Of a stretch of DNA of 64,000 bases, positions 40,040-54,512 are shown piece after piece; the first letter of the stretch is position 1, and each line of letters begins with the position of its first letter. The position numbers and the translations under genes are program-made. This DNA is from Climacteris rufus (Eukaryota; Chordata; Aves; Passeriformes; Climacteridae), in the NCBI GenBank assembly GCA_013398175.1, contig VZRZ01007791.1:1420456-1484455 (forward strand). The letters run 5' to 3'. The notes below the pieces were generated by a model that was given only the letters and a program-made list of their open reading frames with translations, ran no database searches and had not been told where the DNA came from.

Positions 40040-40690
40040 TGTTATTTCCAGACAAACGGGGGGAAGAGCCATGCCCATGCCCATGTGTGCAGCGTGGGAG
40101 CAGGGCCCAGCCAGGAGGGAGCAGTTTGGGAGCTGCCCACACCAGTTGTGTTTTGGGGGTAACTTCTGTCCCCGTGTCGTGACGTCCCTGCAGTGTTCAG
40201 GGCCTGAGAGGTGCACGCCTGTGCTGAGGGCTGAGTTAGCCATGGCACAGGCCCTGGTCTGCACGTGCTTCAGGCCAACCCAGTGTGATACAGATGGGGC
40301 AAGGGGATGGTCGGGGAATTTGTTCCCAAAGCACATTCTAATGGAAACAGTGATCCAGTAGGGCCCTTGCCACTCTTCAGCCACAGGGCTTGAGGAACTC
40401 GAGGTTACAGCGCTTCTTCGCTCGCCCTCTCCCTGCCTCTCACGTGGGCTTCACCCGCCCGTGACACAAGTGGGAATTCCTTATCCGCCAAGGCCAGCCT
40501 TCCCTTTGGCCGCACAGCGGGGCCGTGGGGCCATCAGAGGTGGCAGGTGGCTTCCCCAGGAGCCTGCGCTGTGCCGGGGCCCTCGGGCACAGGCGTCACG
40601 GGGGTGTGAGAGGAAACCCTGTGTCGTACCCTGTGCCAGGCGCTCGCACGACGGCCATATGCCGGGCTGCCAGAAATAGCAGCTATTTTT
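40040..40690. promoter_or_regulatory. Second CpG-dense, GC-rich patch 2.1 kb upstream of the start codon
   Basis: GC-rich sequence stands out sharply from flanking AT-rich intron. The densest part, about 40440-40675, holds roughly 18 CpGs in 240 bases. Motif-like sites include a CRE-like TGACGTCC (40180-40187), CACGTG (40441-40446), GGGAATTCC (40472-40480) and a perfect MEF2 consensus CTATTTTTAA at the island edge (40683-40692). It could be an alternative ZMYND11 promoter, an intronic enhancer or an orphan CpG island. Motif matches alone prove nothing about binding, and no splice donor was confidently paired with it. Confidence 0.4.
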
Positions 40691-40692
40691 AA

Positions 40693-42801
40693 AGGAGTTG
40701 GGATTGCACAATAAACTGAGAACTGGTCTGTTGTTTCACACTCATATCAGGGTCAAGAAGGACGAGTGTTTGCTCCTCGCATGTGGATGTGATGCTGTGC
40801 AAGAGACCCTGTGTCCGGCTTGCTGGCTACTGTATCGTCTGACAGTTTTTGAAGCAGAGAGTTTGTAGAGAGCTGGAATAAGAATGATCTCACTCTCAGT
40901 CATATCTGTGTTAGGAAAGAAGTTTTGTGCTAAGACAATAGGGCTGTAAAGACTGTCCCTTTTTGTGTTAGGATCTAACCGATTTCTGTACCTTACACAT
41001 CTATTTCTCTTAAAAATTAAATTCTATAAATAGTTACGTGTTTCTCTTACAAAATAGCAGGGATATTTTTTTTTTTACTTGTAATGGCCTCATGTTCTGT
41101 AAAATGAATGCAGAGGAACTCACAGGGATGCAGTGTCTTTTCCCACTATTCCCAACAGAGACTTTCTTTCTCTGAATCATTCTCAGGCGATGCTATCTAC
41201 TGCTGTCACTCTTAGCTGTACGTCTGTCACATTCGCTCTTATCCTTCCTTCAAAACTGTATTCTTGGCCTCTTTTTTCTGGGAGATCCATCCAGTTGCCC
41301 TCGCTTTAAACCCCAGCGGGAGGAGATTTCTAAAGCAGAAATGTGGGATCGATGTGTGACCACACCACTTCTTCTTATGCACTGCTCTGTTCTGCTCTTC
41401 CCTGCTATCTCCTGCAACCAGAGGTGCCTCACAGACCTGCACATATACACACCACATCATCTTTTTTTTTCCTTATTTTTTTTCTCTAAATGGGCTGCAT
41501 AAGAATAATGCTGTTAAATAATTTCTTATCCTTAATAATGGGATATTGGTGTTCATTTCATTGCACCTGTAGAGTGAGTGAGCATTGCTGAGCTTATATT
41601 GGATCTAAAACTTGAGAGCCATTTTTGACAAGTACCTGTAGGTCCCACAGACTTGAAAATTACATTGCTGCAACTGATGGAATACTCAATTCTGTTTCAC
41701 TTTTCTGAATTTGAGAGCAGGGACACTTTTAGTACTTAAATTCCCATCTTTAACATTGCACAGATGGTGATATGTTTTTGCATTTTTTATATTATTTTGG
41801 GTTACTGGAGTTAATATTCTGCTAGCTACAAATATCCGCGTGCATACCACAGAGTTCATTCCGAGGACAGAGCTCTAAAATAAATTACAGACCTTGGTAG
41901 CACTCATAAATCAGTCATTTTTTCATTGAGAAAGTGGTGGCAATGGAAGAAAGTTATTTAGTGATCAAAATGCATCGTTAAGCTTTTAAAAAGGGATTCA
42001 GTGCCTGTAGTGGAGCTGTAGGCGATTTATGGCTTATCTGTACTCATTGCCTCCAGCTTTTGGAAAATTTGTAAACAAAGCCAGATGCTCATTATGTTCC
42101 TGTTCAGGGTTGGTTGGATGGGTAAATGCCATCAGAAGCACTTTGGTCCTGTTGGGTTTTAGAATGTTACGGAAAATGGAAGTGGTCCAAAATATTTTTT
42201 TAAATACTTATCATGCATGAAAATATACTTCTAGTTTCTCCTCACAGAATGGACTTTTTAAAAATAGCTGTAAATGATAAAAACATGAAGATAATACTCC
42301 AAGAACTGTGTAGTGTGTTAAACTGTGGGTCCAACTTTTTCTGTGTCAGAATTCATTCTTACACCATATGATGTCAAATACCACTCAACCTTTTTAAGGT
42401 CTTCAGGCAATCCAGGAGGCTGTGGCACCTTCAGGCTGGGGGTAGTTTTGCATTTTTACCAAATATAAGGAACTGAGATAAGAACTAAGTGACTTTTCAT
42501 AACCAGTTTCGTAAGTTGAGTAATTTGCTATTGATTTAATATATTTTACTGCTTGCCTTTTGTCTTCTGTTTAGATTATGTGATGGGAAAGGGGTTCTTG
42601 TAAACTACTTTTTTTCCACTTTTTACTGCTCTTCAAGCACTTGAAAACGTTGTTATATACAAATTGAATTGCTATGCGACAATGAATTTTTCCTTGTAAT
42701 CACATTTGTTGCGGTACAATCTTCATGTAAACTATTTTATAACTCATGGTTAACTTTTTGGTGTTGTTTTTGTTTTTGTTTTTTTTATTGATTGGCTGCA
42801 G
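40693..42801 (+). other. Last part of presumed intron 1
   Basis: AT-rich sequence without visible repeats or exons. It ends in a T/G-rich pyrimidine tract (about 42757-42787) and the acceptor CTGCAG, with AG at 42800-42801. Confidence 0.7.
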
Positions 42802-42942
<141 letters not shown>

Positions 42943-45900
42943 GACCTCTTCCAAAAAAAGTCTTGATGGGGGGGGAGGGTTGATGCTATTAAAAGCCCTT
43001 GGAGATGGAAATAGTAAACATTGTGAGAGACTGAAACAGTTACATGCACTTCTATGCTGCTAATTATTTAATTATTAAAAAAGCAAACTTAGCAAACTGA
43101 GCACCTGAAGTTTCTAAAGTGAGGTTTAATTCATTGAATTGAGATCTTACCCTATATTTACCCTATACATAAGCATCTTTAGGAAATATGTAACATTTAC
43201 ATTACTTCAACTGAATTTAGCATTTTGGAGTTGATAGCTTGGTCAAAATAAAAGAAGTAGATATAACAGTTAAAGACAGAAGGGCAGTATAATCTGTAAA
43301 TAATCTATTTCTGTAGAAAAATGTGATAGGCCAGTGTAGCACTCTTCTCCAGATGGCAAAGAGTAATCTGAAGTGTTAGGTTACTCAACTAAATAAGAAG
43401 CCATATTTACCGAGATGTGCATAAGATGCTCTTAAAGCAGACATGAGATGATTACCACCTGTGATTAATACTGTTAAAATATTCTTCAAAGTGTATTAGG
43501 TGCTGTATACACAAAGAAATACATATCCTTTGTTCTGTGGAGCTTGCAATGTGTAGAAAGGTCTGTAATATAACTCGTAGCAGCCACTTTAATAAAAATG
43601 GAGGGCTTTGTGCCTCTCTGTGCTTTGTCTGCATTTCCAGGCCAACATGTACGTCACATTTGTCAAAGTAATCAATATGAATAATTTAAAAGGACTAAAG
43701 TAACCAGTTGGCAACTCTTCAGTTGCCTGAACCAATGTGAACTGATAATGAGGGCAGAGACCACTAACGGGGAGAGTTATAAACAGCACAGGTGACTAAC
43801 AAAGTGAAAATCATTATAATGTGGTCCATGACAGGGTCCAGTGACAGAGTTTGGAAGTTCTGGGGTGGAACTGACAGGCAAATACTTATGGCTTCAGAAG
43901 TAGAAGAAGTGTAACAGTGCGGGTTCTCCAAACATAATGAATAGTGAACTGGAGAAAGAAAGATGATGTCCTAAATGAATTAATGTGTACCTGGCTTTTA
44001 CAAGAAGAAAATGCACCATCAAACCTAAAAGCACCTTTCCAGAGATAGGGAATTACAAGAGGGCTTGAGTAGAGATTGTATGTTAGGGAGTTTCACTTTT
44101 GAGGTTGCAGTGGAGTTTTAGAATGCATTAGAGCATATATATATTTTTATCATGTCTCCAAGGAGACAAGTGGGTAAACTAATGCTATACACTTTCCATT
44201 TTAACATTTCAAATTACTTGCTCCAGGCTACATATTAGCTGAGTTTGTTAGCTGTTTGTGCTCTTTTTAGATGTAATAAAGGGAGACAGGCATGTCTAGC
44301 TGGGAATTCATCCCACTCTTATGAGAGATGCCTAGTTTAAGATAGTGGGAATAACATTTAGCTGGGTAAAGTTAAGTCAGACAAATCATTACAAACAAGG
44401 TTTAGAAAACAAGTAATTAGATACTAGACAAAGAAGTACTGCTTTTGGTAACTGATGGGTTGTTTGATCTTTTAGAAAAGAATAGATCCAGATTGTATGA
44501 CTCATTTCTAATCAGAAGAAAAATAAGTGACTAAACAGAAATACAAGCTGCCTTAGTACTTTGAGAAAGATATGCAAGGTGTTAGCAGTGAAGAATAATC
44601 TAAAAAGTGCTTGGGCATTGTAAATTCTCCACATGCACATCAGTGACAAGAGTGATGAACACTGATCTAGTTTCTATTATGTGACATTCCTAAGGAGATA
44701 ACTTTTGACAAGGAGATGATAAAGACCTTTGAATTGCTGTATGGTACTAGTGGTTGATGAAGAAACAGAGATGACATAGTAAATGAGTATGCATAATACA
44801 TAATATTCAAAATAAAGTTCCAAAATTAGCATGGCATCAGAATATCTCTTCTGATGAAAACTAGCAGCTGATGTATTCTTCCAGGCTCAAAAATCATTTG
44901 GTCAGGTCAACTGCAATTCCTTACAAGATCAGTCAATGTCTGGGCATATTGGCAAATGTATGAATACTAAGAATTTTCAAAACCTGTGGCCAAAAGTGAA
45001 AATTATGAGCATATGTACATCGTTGAAGCTAAAGCAAAAATTCTAGTACTTAGTAACATTTTTTAGAAGTCTCAATATCTCTTGGGATTGACTGAAAGAG
45101 TGGCTTTGCATATTACAAGTATTTGAAAGTAACAATTACAGTGACATTATGGAAGCATGTCATATTTCTGAGTAAAGATACAAACAAAATCAAGAGAATA
45201 TTTTTTTAATACATCCATGTTTAAGGTAAGTAACAGTCTTCCTCCTGTGTTGTATAGTGGATGACAAATGGGTACCTTCAGAGAACTTCACACGTTGAAA
45301 AGATTATTCATGATTTGATTTTTGAATTGATTTTCTTTCATTTGTCGCTGGAGACGAGTTGTCCTGTGTATTTTGTGACCTGTTAGTCCAAACACCTTTA
45401 TAGCAAATTGCTATGAAGAACTGTTGCTTTTTTCATTAGATGGTTTGCTACATTTAAGAAAATCTGTCTGTTGGCTTTTCTCCTAATGTGCAGTTCAGCA
45501 TGGTTGTCTCCCTCTTCTTTAAATATTCCTGCTCATTTAATTTGATTCTTGCTTTTCTTAGTCTTCTGGTGCTGAGTAGAAGACAATGGACATCTCAAGA
45601 AACATTTACTTTTTATGACCAGGCAGGAAATGTTGGTAATATAAAGAGAGGATTCATTGTTTATAGATGATGAACTGTTTTAACTCAATATGTAAAACAG
45701 ACAAATCTATATAACACATGAAAATATGCAAAATGTAACCTATGCACTTTAAGTATAATTGTTAGGAGATATGTGGGGTAAAGAAAGACTTCCAGAAGAC
45801 ACTGTCAATGGAAAGTAGGCAAGAAAAATCTACAGAACGAGGCACGCATTTTCTGTAGAGAACATAAGAGTAGGAGGATAGTGTAGGAGGAGCCAAGAGC

Positions 45901-47818
45901 ACTAGAAGGTACTTCTGATATTATCAGGAAAAACCTATAAGGAAAGAGGCCCTTTAATTAAAAGTAGACTAAATCAAGTATACTTTGCTTTTTAAATTGA
46001 TGAGGGGGAAAGGCAAGAACAGAAAAATGCGTGATTAGAAGTGATTGAAAACTGTCTTACATCAAGGAAAGAGTCACTTGGAAAATCTGAATATGCAAGT
46101 TAGAGCCTTTAAGAAATTAATTAGTACGCTGTTTGAACTTTTGGCAATTTCTTTAGAAAAGTCATTGCATGCAGAGAATTATTAAGAAACACAAGAAAGG
46201 TGTGTTTTATAAAGAATTAAAAATATGTGGTTGTAAAAATGGCAAGAATATGACTGAGTTAATTGGAGTATTATATAAATACTTAAAGCATTGGTAGGGA
46301 AGAGACCACACTACGCAGGTTCAATGTCTCAGAAAAAATCCTAACAAATCATCATATGACAGAGATTCTGCACTTTTATTGAGTACCTGTGAGGGCACAT
46401 AATAGTTGAAAATGCACTTTCCATGGGCTGGAGAGAAGCATTCTTCAGTAACTTGAAAACTAAATGAAGGACTGAGAACCAAAACTAACAAGAAGCAAGA
46501 GTGAAGTGAATTTAAGGGAATTAGTACTTTAAATGCAACTACCTTTAGAAGAAAACTTTAAAATATGTAAGTTCCTGTCTTTGTACATAAGCTTCTGTAT
46601 ATTCAATGCATTTTTATTTAATGGTAAAGCTCATTTGAAGGCAGTGGTAGCATTTGTGTAAAAGTATGGAAAATAAATATTCTTACCTGGCTAATAGTGT
46701 CACAGTGTATCTCAAGTCAATGAATTGCAACAGTTTAAAATTTGACTACAAGAACTAGCTAATATTTCTAAACCACCACATTTCTTAATAACAAAACTGT
46801 ATTTCTAAGAGCTTTTTATCAAGAAATATGACTTATCTTTCTATCTAGGCTCGATATTGGGATAATTTGACCCCCTAGGATGTGAATTGTTTTGATGAGT
46901 ATTATTGGTATTAGTTATGCTGTAGGCACTAGTGAAGAAGTATCTTCCCATATCCTGTGAATTCTCTGTCAAGAGTGTAGCCTGACAAATTGTTCATCCC
47001 TAAAATCCTGTTAAAAATTATGACTATGCTTTGAATTTCTGTTTTTTCTTCATTCTCTTCCATCTGTTCTGGTTTTGGGGTAACCTCAAGAATTGATTCT
47101 AGGGAATAAAATGCCTTAAAATACACTGGAAAAAAAGCATGCATATTTAGATGAGTAGGATAAATTATTGACATTCAGTTGCATAGTAGATTGGCAAGTA
47201 TTTCTGTACAGACATGTTTTTAAAGTTCTCTCTTTTTGGCTATTCCAATCTTCCAGTTCCTTTTATAGTGTTTTCTTTATAATTCCCTTACAGATAATTG
47301 GACTCCTAAGATTTAATTAACTATTAATTAAATATATACCCATTTTCTCACAAACTATTTGGTTTCCTCAGCAGCAATATATGAACATTTCATAATGGTT
47401 ATGATTAGTTCATAGTTCACTATCTATTAAGTTAATGTTATGAACATACCCAGCTGGCAAATATGGTATTCTAGAACTATTATTGGCTGCTTTCAAGATT
47501 TTGTCATTGTAAACAGATTATTATTCTGGTTTCTAAACTATTCCATGAAGACTAATGTAAAGCACCAAAAAATAATTTTTTTCCTTCGTACATTCCTTCC
47601 TCATGATTTTTTCTCTCTCCTTTTGTTGTGTTTCATCATTAATTTGGTTGTTTAGCCTCTCTCTCTGTCTCTTCTAAAGGCTGTGTCTATACCCTCTTTG
47701 TGTTCCGTGACAGGGAATGCCCTGGCACTCTCTGGAGCAGTTATGCTGGGACTACACCTCGTTGCCTTTGGCTCCTAGAGTGTGTCTTTGGCCCTGACAT
47801 ATTCTTTGTTTGTTTTGT

Positions 47819-47833
47819 ATGTGTGTGTGTGTG
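47819..47833. repeat. Short (TG)n tract
   Basis: An alternating TG run of about seven units. Confidence 0.75.
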
Positions 47834-50800
47834 GTTCTTCAGTTCTAAGTGCCAAAAATAACACAGCCCACAGCAATGCTATTCTTGAAAGCTGAAGATA
47901 GAGACACGATAGTTCGCCGTTGGGCACGACGTGGAGGCATCTGAGGACACGCAGCGTGCTGGAACAGGGTTGGGTGCCCTTGGCAGAAGGAGCCAGTGTT
48001 GGCACGGTTTACATTTGTGTTCTCTGTCAGGAGCAAACCAACCCCTTGGCCATGCTTGGCTTTTTCCCTGGAGGAAGAAGTTGTCTTTCTCTGGCATGGA
48101 ACCTGGGAATAAGTTTGGGAATGGAAGCGGGAGTGGCCATAGAACACAGGGGAGAGGTATAACAGCTTTTAGGGGGATGAAGGTGATGGCTAGACAATTA
48201 GCTAGGATCAGACTGATAACGCTATCTTTGAATGCTTTATATTATGTTCAGATAAAGTGCCACCAAACCATCTATGTCATCAATCAGGAAGCTCTTTTAC
48301 CCCACTGGTGATACAAGAAAATATTGTTTTCTCATTAATAGGTACAAAGACTCTCATCTTCTTTAATTGGCTTTCAAATAGGATGATCCAGTACTAGATC
48401 CCTAAATGGTCATATTTTTGTCACATTTGCTTTTGTCATATTTGTTCTGTGGACTCATTCTTGTTGTATTGTAGTGTAATGTAGGTGCAGCTAAGTCAGA
48501 ACATCTAACAGAAATGAGCAGATCCCAAGCCAGTGTACAGTAGACTCTGTCAGTCCCTTGTTAACTCTGTGCAGACTGACATTAATCAGCATTGATGGGA
48601 TAGCATGCCAGAAAAGAATTACTTGGTATGAAAGATTACTGTAAAATAATGAGATTTTCTGGTCCCACAGTTGAGATGGAGTCGCTAACAGTTGTAGATT
48701 GAGTATGTGACCCTCTCAGTTTGACATTTAGACCTAGGAGGGGGATTTCTTCTCCAAATATCACTCTCTGGAATTCCTTTAGTCAATGTCTGAGAATAGT
48801 TGAAATTCATATATCTGTTTTTGTTGCTTAATTCTTTTGCTGTTCTCTTTCTAGGTTGTCCACTTTAACAGAAAACAATTTATAGAAGTAGTGATTAAAG
48901 TAAAGTTGAGAATGAGCAATTTATTCTCAGGTAGAAAATAAACACAGGAGAGTGTAAGTAAGAAAATAAGTAATTTGAACAGCCAAGGAATAATCACACT
49001 AGTCTATAAATAAGAATATCTGATGCAGTGACAAGAAAAAAGTGAAACAACAATAGAATTGCTTATTTGAAGCTTAGAAATTTACTAGAAAAAAATCTCT
49101 TACTATTTATAGTACTCTTGATGAAAATTTAAATCTTCCTAGTATTTTGCATGTTGCATCTAAATAGTCATGCATAAACAAAAATAGTAAGCCATAGGAA
49201 AGATTAGAAGAGCAGATGACTCTGGATAATCCTGTTATTAAACTTTACATGAACAGAAGTATTGTAGCACCTGATATTTCTTTGATTGAAATAAAAGCTT
49301 AGAATTTTTTTTTGCTTTGTTAGTTTCTTATCCTTTGTCAATCTATTCCCCTAAAATATCTGTCTTTTTTTTTTTTTTTTTGCTGGAGAGCAGGCTTATC
49401 TGAATGCAACTCTTTGAAATGGAACATCCTCCTGTTATTCAGGAGAGTGCAGTGGTTGCTTGAGTTCACTTTTTACCAGAGTTACTGGCTCCTTTTCCAC
49501 ATCTGTGCATTATTCCAATATACATTTTAAACGAGACTATGTGAAGCAAAGAGTGTTATTGAAACCCTGGCCAGTACACTGAAGTTGTTTTTCTTCTATG
49601 CGGTGTAATAGCAATTCTTAATTATGCAAGGGTAAGCAGAAGTGTGGAGTACAAAGTCCTACAATAAAAAGCATGATAATACATCCTCAGCAGTCCACAC
49701 AGCTGCTTCCAGTGGCAGCCTGTCTATTGAGTGTTCACCTCTGGGCAAACTGACTTCAGTTCGTATTGGATTGGTGGAATTAGGGATAATATGCATCACA
49801 GAATACAAGCACAGAAACACATCACCAGGTGGTGACAGGGTAGAAAACTCCTGGTTTTCCTTATGTGTTTTCTGTTATAGGTGAAGACAAGGCACTTCTT
49901 CCTGTCTGACTCCACTAAATCTATCTCCTTTTTATTTTCTTTTACTTACTTTCTCTGTTTCCCATGATAAACTTCAGTTGCTTCTTTTAGCTCCAAGCCA
50001 GTGTAGGGTTTTCCTGTTTTCAGAACACTATTTTTGTGTTACATCAAAAGAATGAACTGAGTTTAGAGTTCTAAAGCTTGTAAATCCCTATTCAGAGATC
50101 ATACTGCCAAAAAAAGTCTTCTGTGCTTTTTCAGCAATTTTTGGATCGATTTAGTTTAAAATCATTATATTAATAAAAGAAAAAGAGGTCTAAAACTGAT
50201 CATTTGAGTCCCTAACAAAATTTTTAGTACAAGTACTACTTTGCTAATATATAAAGACTGTATTGTGTGCATAACTAGCAGTTACAAGCATAGCAATATG
50301 TTGCATAGAAATATGCTGGACACCAAAATGCTTAACTTGTTTAATGCATTAATTTTTTATACTGTTGGGTTTTCAGTGAGCTTCAATGATGGATTCAGGT
50401 TAAATTTTTTTTATATTTTCAAAAGCTCAGTTATGTGCTGTAAAGTAACCAAAAGAACACTGAGAACTGCATGTGTGCAGTACAGAGAATATACAGAGGT
50501 TCTCACCAACTATAGCATCATAACTGATACACGATTTTGCTTGTTAACTTGTACTGAGACTGACCTATGAGGTAATATTCAGAGAGCTAATAACAATTTT
50601 TAACACCCAGATTCAAAAGTTGAAAGAAAAGTGAGAAACGAAGCTAAACATTCATATTTTATAAGAATCTTAAGAAGGAATGACAGATTGTGATTTAATT
50701 GCACAAGGAGTGTTCACAATGGCAGATGTTAATGAAATTTCAACTGTGTTCCCTGTAGATAGATACATTCATCATACAGCTTTTACCTATTTGCTTATGG

Positions 50801-52538
50801 GGTGTTGAGTCTTAATTTTCTTTATAATTTTGTCATGATTTTTTTGTTTTGGATATTATTGAATTTTAATATTGCTGGTGTTAATGGTCCATTTTAAGAG
50901 CTGCTTTTAGACATTTTTGACTAAGGACAGTGGAAACAGGGATTACAGGAAAAAATATAAACTTTTATTGAGAAATGGCTATAAAGAGCCTAGCTGCATT
51001 TACTCTGAGTAGTAGTGAAATTTACTTTTTTAAATTAGTAGATTTGGTTGAAGTATTATCTTGAATTTATAATATATATTAATAATTACTCTTTTTCCCA
51101 TCGATCTCTTTTGTTGATATGGATTATTTTTTCAATTTGTGTAACAATTCTATTTAATCACATAAATTAAACTGGTTAAAGGGATACATAAAAAGAAGTC
51201 CACATGTATTAAACAGTGTTATTTGTAATTTCTTAGGGATGATTGGTCCTTCAGCTTGGTACTGAGACATTGTCCCTTGTTGTTCCCGAGTTGCCAGGTC
51301 TGCTAGCTATCATAAGACTAATTCAGTGGCTGGTGTGGAAAACTCTTCACCATGGGACTGACAGATTGCTCCAGCCTTGCTTCCTTTTTTTCCTGCGTTA
51401 TGCAGAATACAGGGAATAGAAATTATTCCATTTCAGCTGTAGGTGGCCGTGCAACCATTACACCTGTAGGGTTTAGCATAAAAGGCTGCTTTGTTGAGGA
51501 CTAGAGCTTGAGATGAAGCAGAGCTTTTTGTGTATTTGCTTTGATCAGAAATATTACTGCATACACATCTAGTTCCTACAGTTCATTCTGCAAAAAATGA
51601 ATAGGTGCTCAGATGTTCTCATGAATTTTGCCTGATCAATTTTCCTTATCTAATAATACTTCTCTTAAGAATGCTCTTACGTGGTACTGCTAGCATGGCA
51701 GTTTTCTTTTTCTATCTCAAAGGTCAATGTTCTTCATTTATTCAGTAGGTGAAGTCATCTCTGGGCTGAGCATGATTGTGGTAAATAAAGTGATTCACAC
51801 TAACAACACCAACACATTGTTATTAACAGCAGCCATACTCCTTGTTTGATATTTGTTAATGAGTGCATATTCAAAACACTCCTTATTGTGCGTTACTATA
51901 AAAACTTTAATGTTTAATACAATTAATGCATGCAACTATGGGCTCCAGTAGAAATATTGAGAAGGAAAGGGATGGAACTGATTTGAAAATCACTGCCCCC
52001 ATTTTCATGTACTCCATATTCCATTACTATTTGTATTGAAATTGTGTAAGTTTACACAGAAAAATACATAAAAGGCTAACTTTATTTCTGATTATTAAAA
52101 GCAAACTAATTTATATGTCACAGCCATTATGTTTTCTGCTTGAATCATAACATCTTTGTAATATTTGAAAGTGAAGCTTCTAGCTTATGTCTGGTTTCTT
52201 TGCTGTAAATAAATGTAACTTTCTATTAGAAGCAAGAGATAAAAATGAGTGGGACATGGCCATTTAACAGCTTGTTATCTGACCTGAAGTGCTCATCAAG
52301 GCTTTCACTGTAATCAGTGGAGAGAGAATGATCTCCAAAGGACTACTCATACCATCTATTTTAGGCTGTGGTTTCATATTCCCATTCATATAAACAATAT
52401 CATCACCAAAAGCAGCAGCCCTGCCCTGATGGCTTCTCCAGCCGTTGTGCTGTTCCCTAGATGGTAATAGGGTGAACATTTGTGTGACAGAGTGATGATT
52501 CTGAAACTCAGCTAGACTAAAAGTAATACAACAAAAAA

Positions 52539-52555
52539 AACACACACACACACAA
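52539..52555. repeat. Short (CA)n tract after an A run
   Basis: Poly-A immediately followed by about eight CA units. Confidence 0.8.
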
Positions 52556-54436
52556 CCCTCCCCATAAAAACAGTAAAAGAAAGGTTTTGACCCAGATAAG
52601 AAAGGAAATTAAATTAGATAGAAAGCTCTAAAAAATTGAATCATGAAAGCATTTGAATTTTTTTAACATGTTTTGAATTGAGATGCTCAGTATGAGCTGA
52701 CTAAATATTTCGTTTGCAAGGTATTAGCTAGGATGTTACACTCTGAGTCATGTAATACTTGTTTGTCTCTTCAGTACACCCAAAGAAAAGGGCTGGCTGG
52801 AAGAGTGGCTGCAGATACACGAGCAATCGTACCTGTGCCTGCAGTGCCCCGACTGATTATTGCTTGTTTGCCACTTGTGCTCAGTGCACACACCTGTGCA
52901 TTACAGGCAGTGTATTCATAAAGACATACAGGTTTTTAGGTGGGGAAAATGGGAGTAGAACCCTTTTTTAGATAAGTTCCTCCATAAGAAGGTGGTAGGG
53001 AGATTTTTTGGATAAGGGTTGAATAGCTTGGTATCTAAATTACTTTCTTTCCATGGCCATGTCAGTGAAGTTGTATGAGTGAGAGTTTAAATTACTGAAT
53101 CAGGGAATTACCTGGATTCACATTGCTCTACTTATTACAGAAATGACCAGGTGATTAGCATTGCAGGAAACTGCATGGTGCTGGGGTGTCTAAAGCATGC
53201 ACAAACAAGATCACTCCTTAGCTTCCTTTTAGCTGCAGCAGCACAAACCTCAGGCAGATCTGAGTTTAGCTGAACTGCTGGATCTCACTATTTAATTGTC
53301 AAATTTATATGTTCTTTTTGTTTTATAAAAACACTGCACAAAATTAGATTCCATATTCATGCAAATCCTAGATTTCTAGACTACAGAGATGAACAAATTT
53401 TAAAACATTTCCTGCTTAGATAGTGTATGTGTCTTCAAAATGAATATTGCAGATACTGATGTCAGAGGGAAAAGTAAATTCATGATTTCTCTGTAATTCC
53501 TGGAATTTTGGACTGCATAAAATGTAGATCATGTAAGAAGTATTTCATTGCAGAGGCAGCAGTGCTGTCAGTGCCTGTGTGGTCTGTGCATGTCCTGTTG
53601 GTATGTGGAGTGCAGTGGAAATCAAATGCAGCCTGTTCATATACCTGTGTCTCACTGTGGAGTGTAAATACAGAAGAAGAACATTGTGCTTTGGTTGTGT
53701 TTATCTTAGTTAATCCATAATTGAAACTTCAGAAAGTGTAAACATATCAAAAAACATCCTAGAAAACAAAAGCGAGCTGCTATGTGCCCACTATAATCAG
53801 TTTCACTTTCTCTGTGTGTCTGTGTTGTCTTCAGCTCTCAGCCCAGCTCTCAGTTCCTGGCAAGCAGGGAATACATATGTCAAATGCCCATAATGTTTAG
53901 CCTGTGTTTTGTGGAAGTCAGTTGGTACCACAGAGCTGCCTCTGGTGGGAGCAGGCAACCTGAGCTTCAGAGTTGAGCCCTTGAGATACAGCTGTGAGCA
54001 CAGATCTTCACCTGGCTTTCCACAAGGACAGCTGATGGATTCCTCAGATTTGAGGCTGTGTATTTCCAGTTCTTATGCCATGTAGCTGTATCTGTTGAAA
54101 AAAAAAAAATCAATCACAGCCATCTCTTCTACTTTTGCTTTCAGTATGACCAAGTGGCCTATTCTTTGCAAATAAAAAAAAAAGTCTATAAAGAAATGTG
54201 TGGGCCTTCAATAAAAAAAGCTGTCATGTCCTGAAACTGAGGCAAAAGGCATCTTTTCTCACTAGAGGTAGGAAGACAATATAAAACTCAGAACAGATTT
54301 TTGGCTGCTTTCCTTCTATTTTATGTTTTACTCCTTAAGGTCTGTCCCTGAATCTAGGACATTTTTATATACCTGTAGGTAACATTTAAAATTAATGGCA
54401 GACTTTCAGTTGGGTTTAATGGGATCTGCTGCATTT

Positions 54437-54512
54437 TCTCAGATCTCAATTTTATCAGATCTCAGTTTATCAGACCTCAAATTTATCAGTTTTCAACTCA
54501 TCCCTGGAGGAG
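54437..54512. repeat. Imperfect minisatellite, 15-16-bp period, about four copies
   Basis: Successive units begin AGATCTCAATTTTATC, AGATCTCAGTTTATC, AGACCTCAAATTTATC and AGTTTTCAACTCATC. Similarity decays rightward, as in an old tandem expansion. Confidence 0.75.

Larger units (their letters stand above)
42943..54436 (+). other. ZMYND11 intron 2, first part: no gene seen
   Basis: AT-rich intron with short TG and CA tracts (47819-47833, 52539-52555), a T17 run (49365-49381) and palindromes at 44153-44168 and 47311-47333. A slightly GC-richer stretch at about 47680-48160 has overlapping open frames on both strands but no splice or family support. Confidence 0.7.

Noticed and set aside
47680..48311. 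Overlapping open frames on both strands in a GC-richer stretch, with slight CR1-like wording near 47955
   Set aside because: The CR1 resemblance covers only about 20 bases and lacks neighbouring blocks. The frames overlap on both strands and carry no motif.
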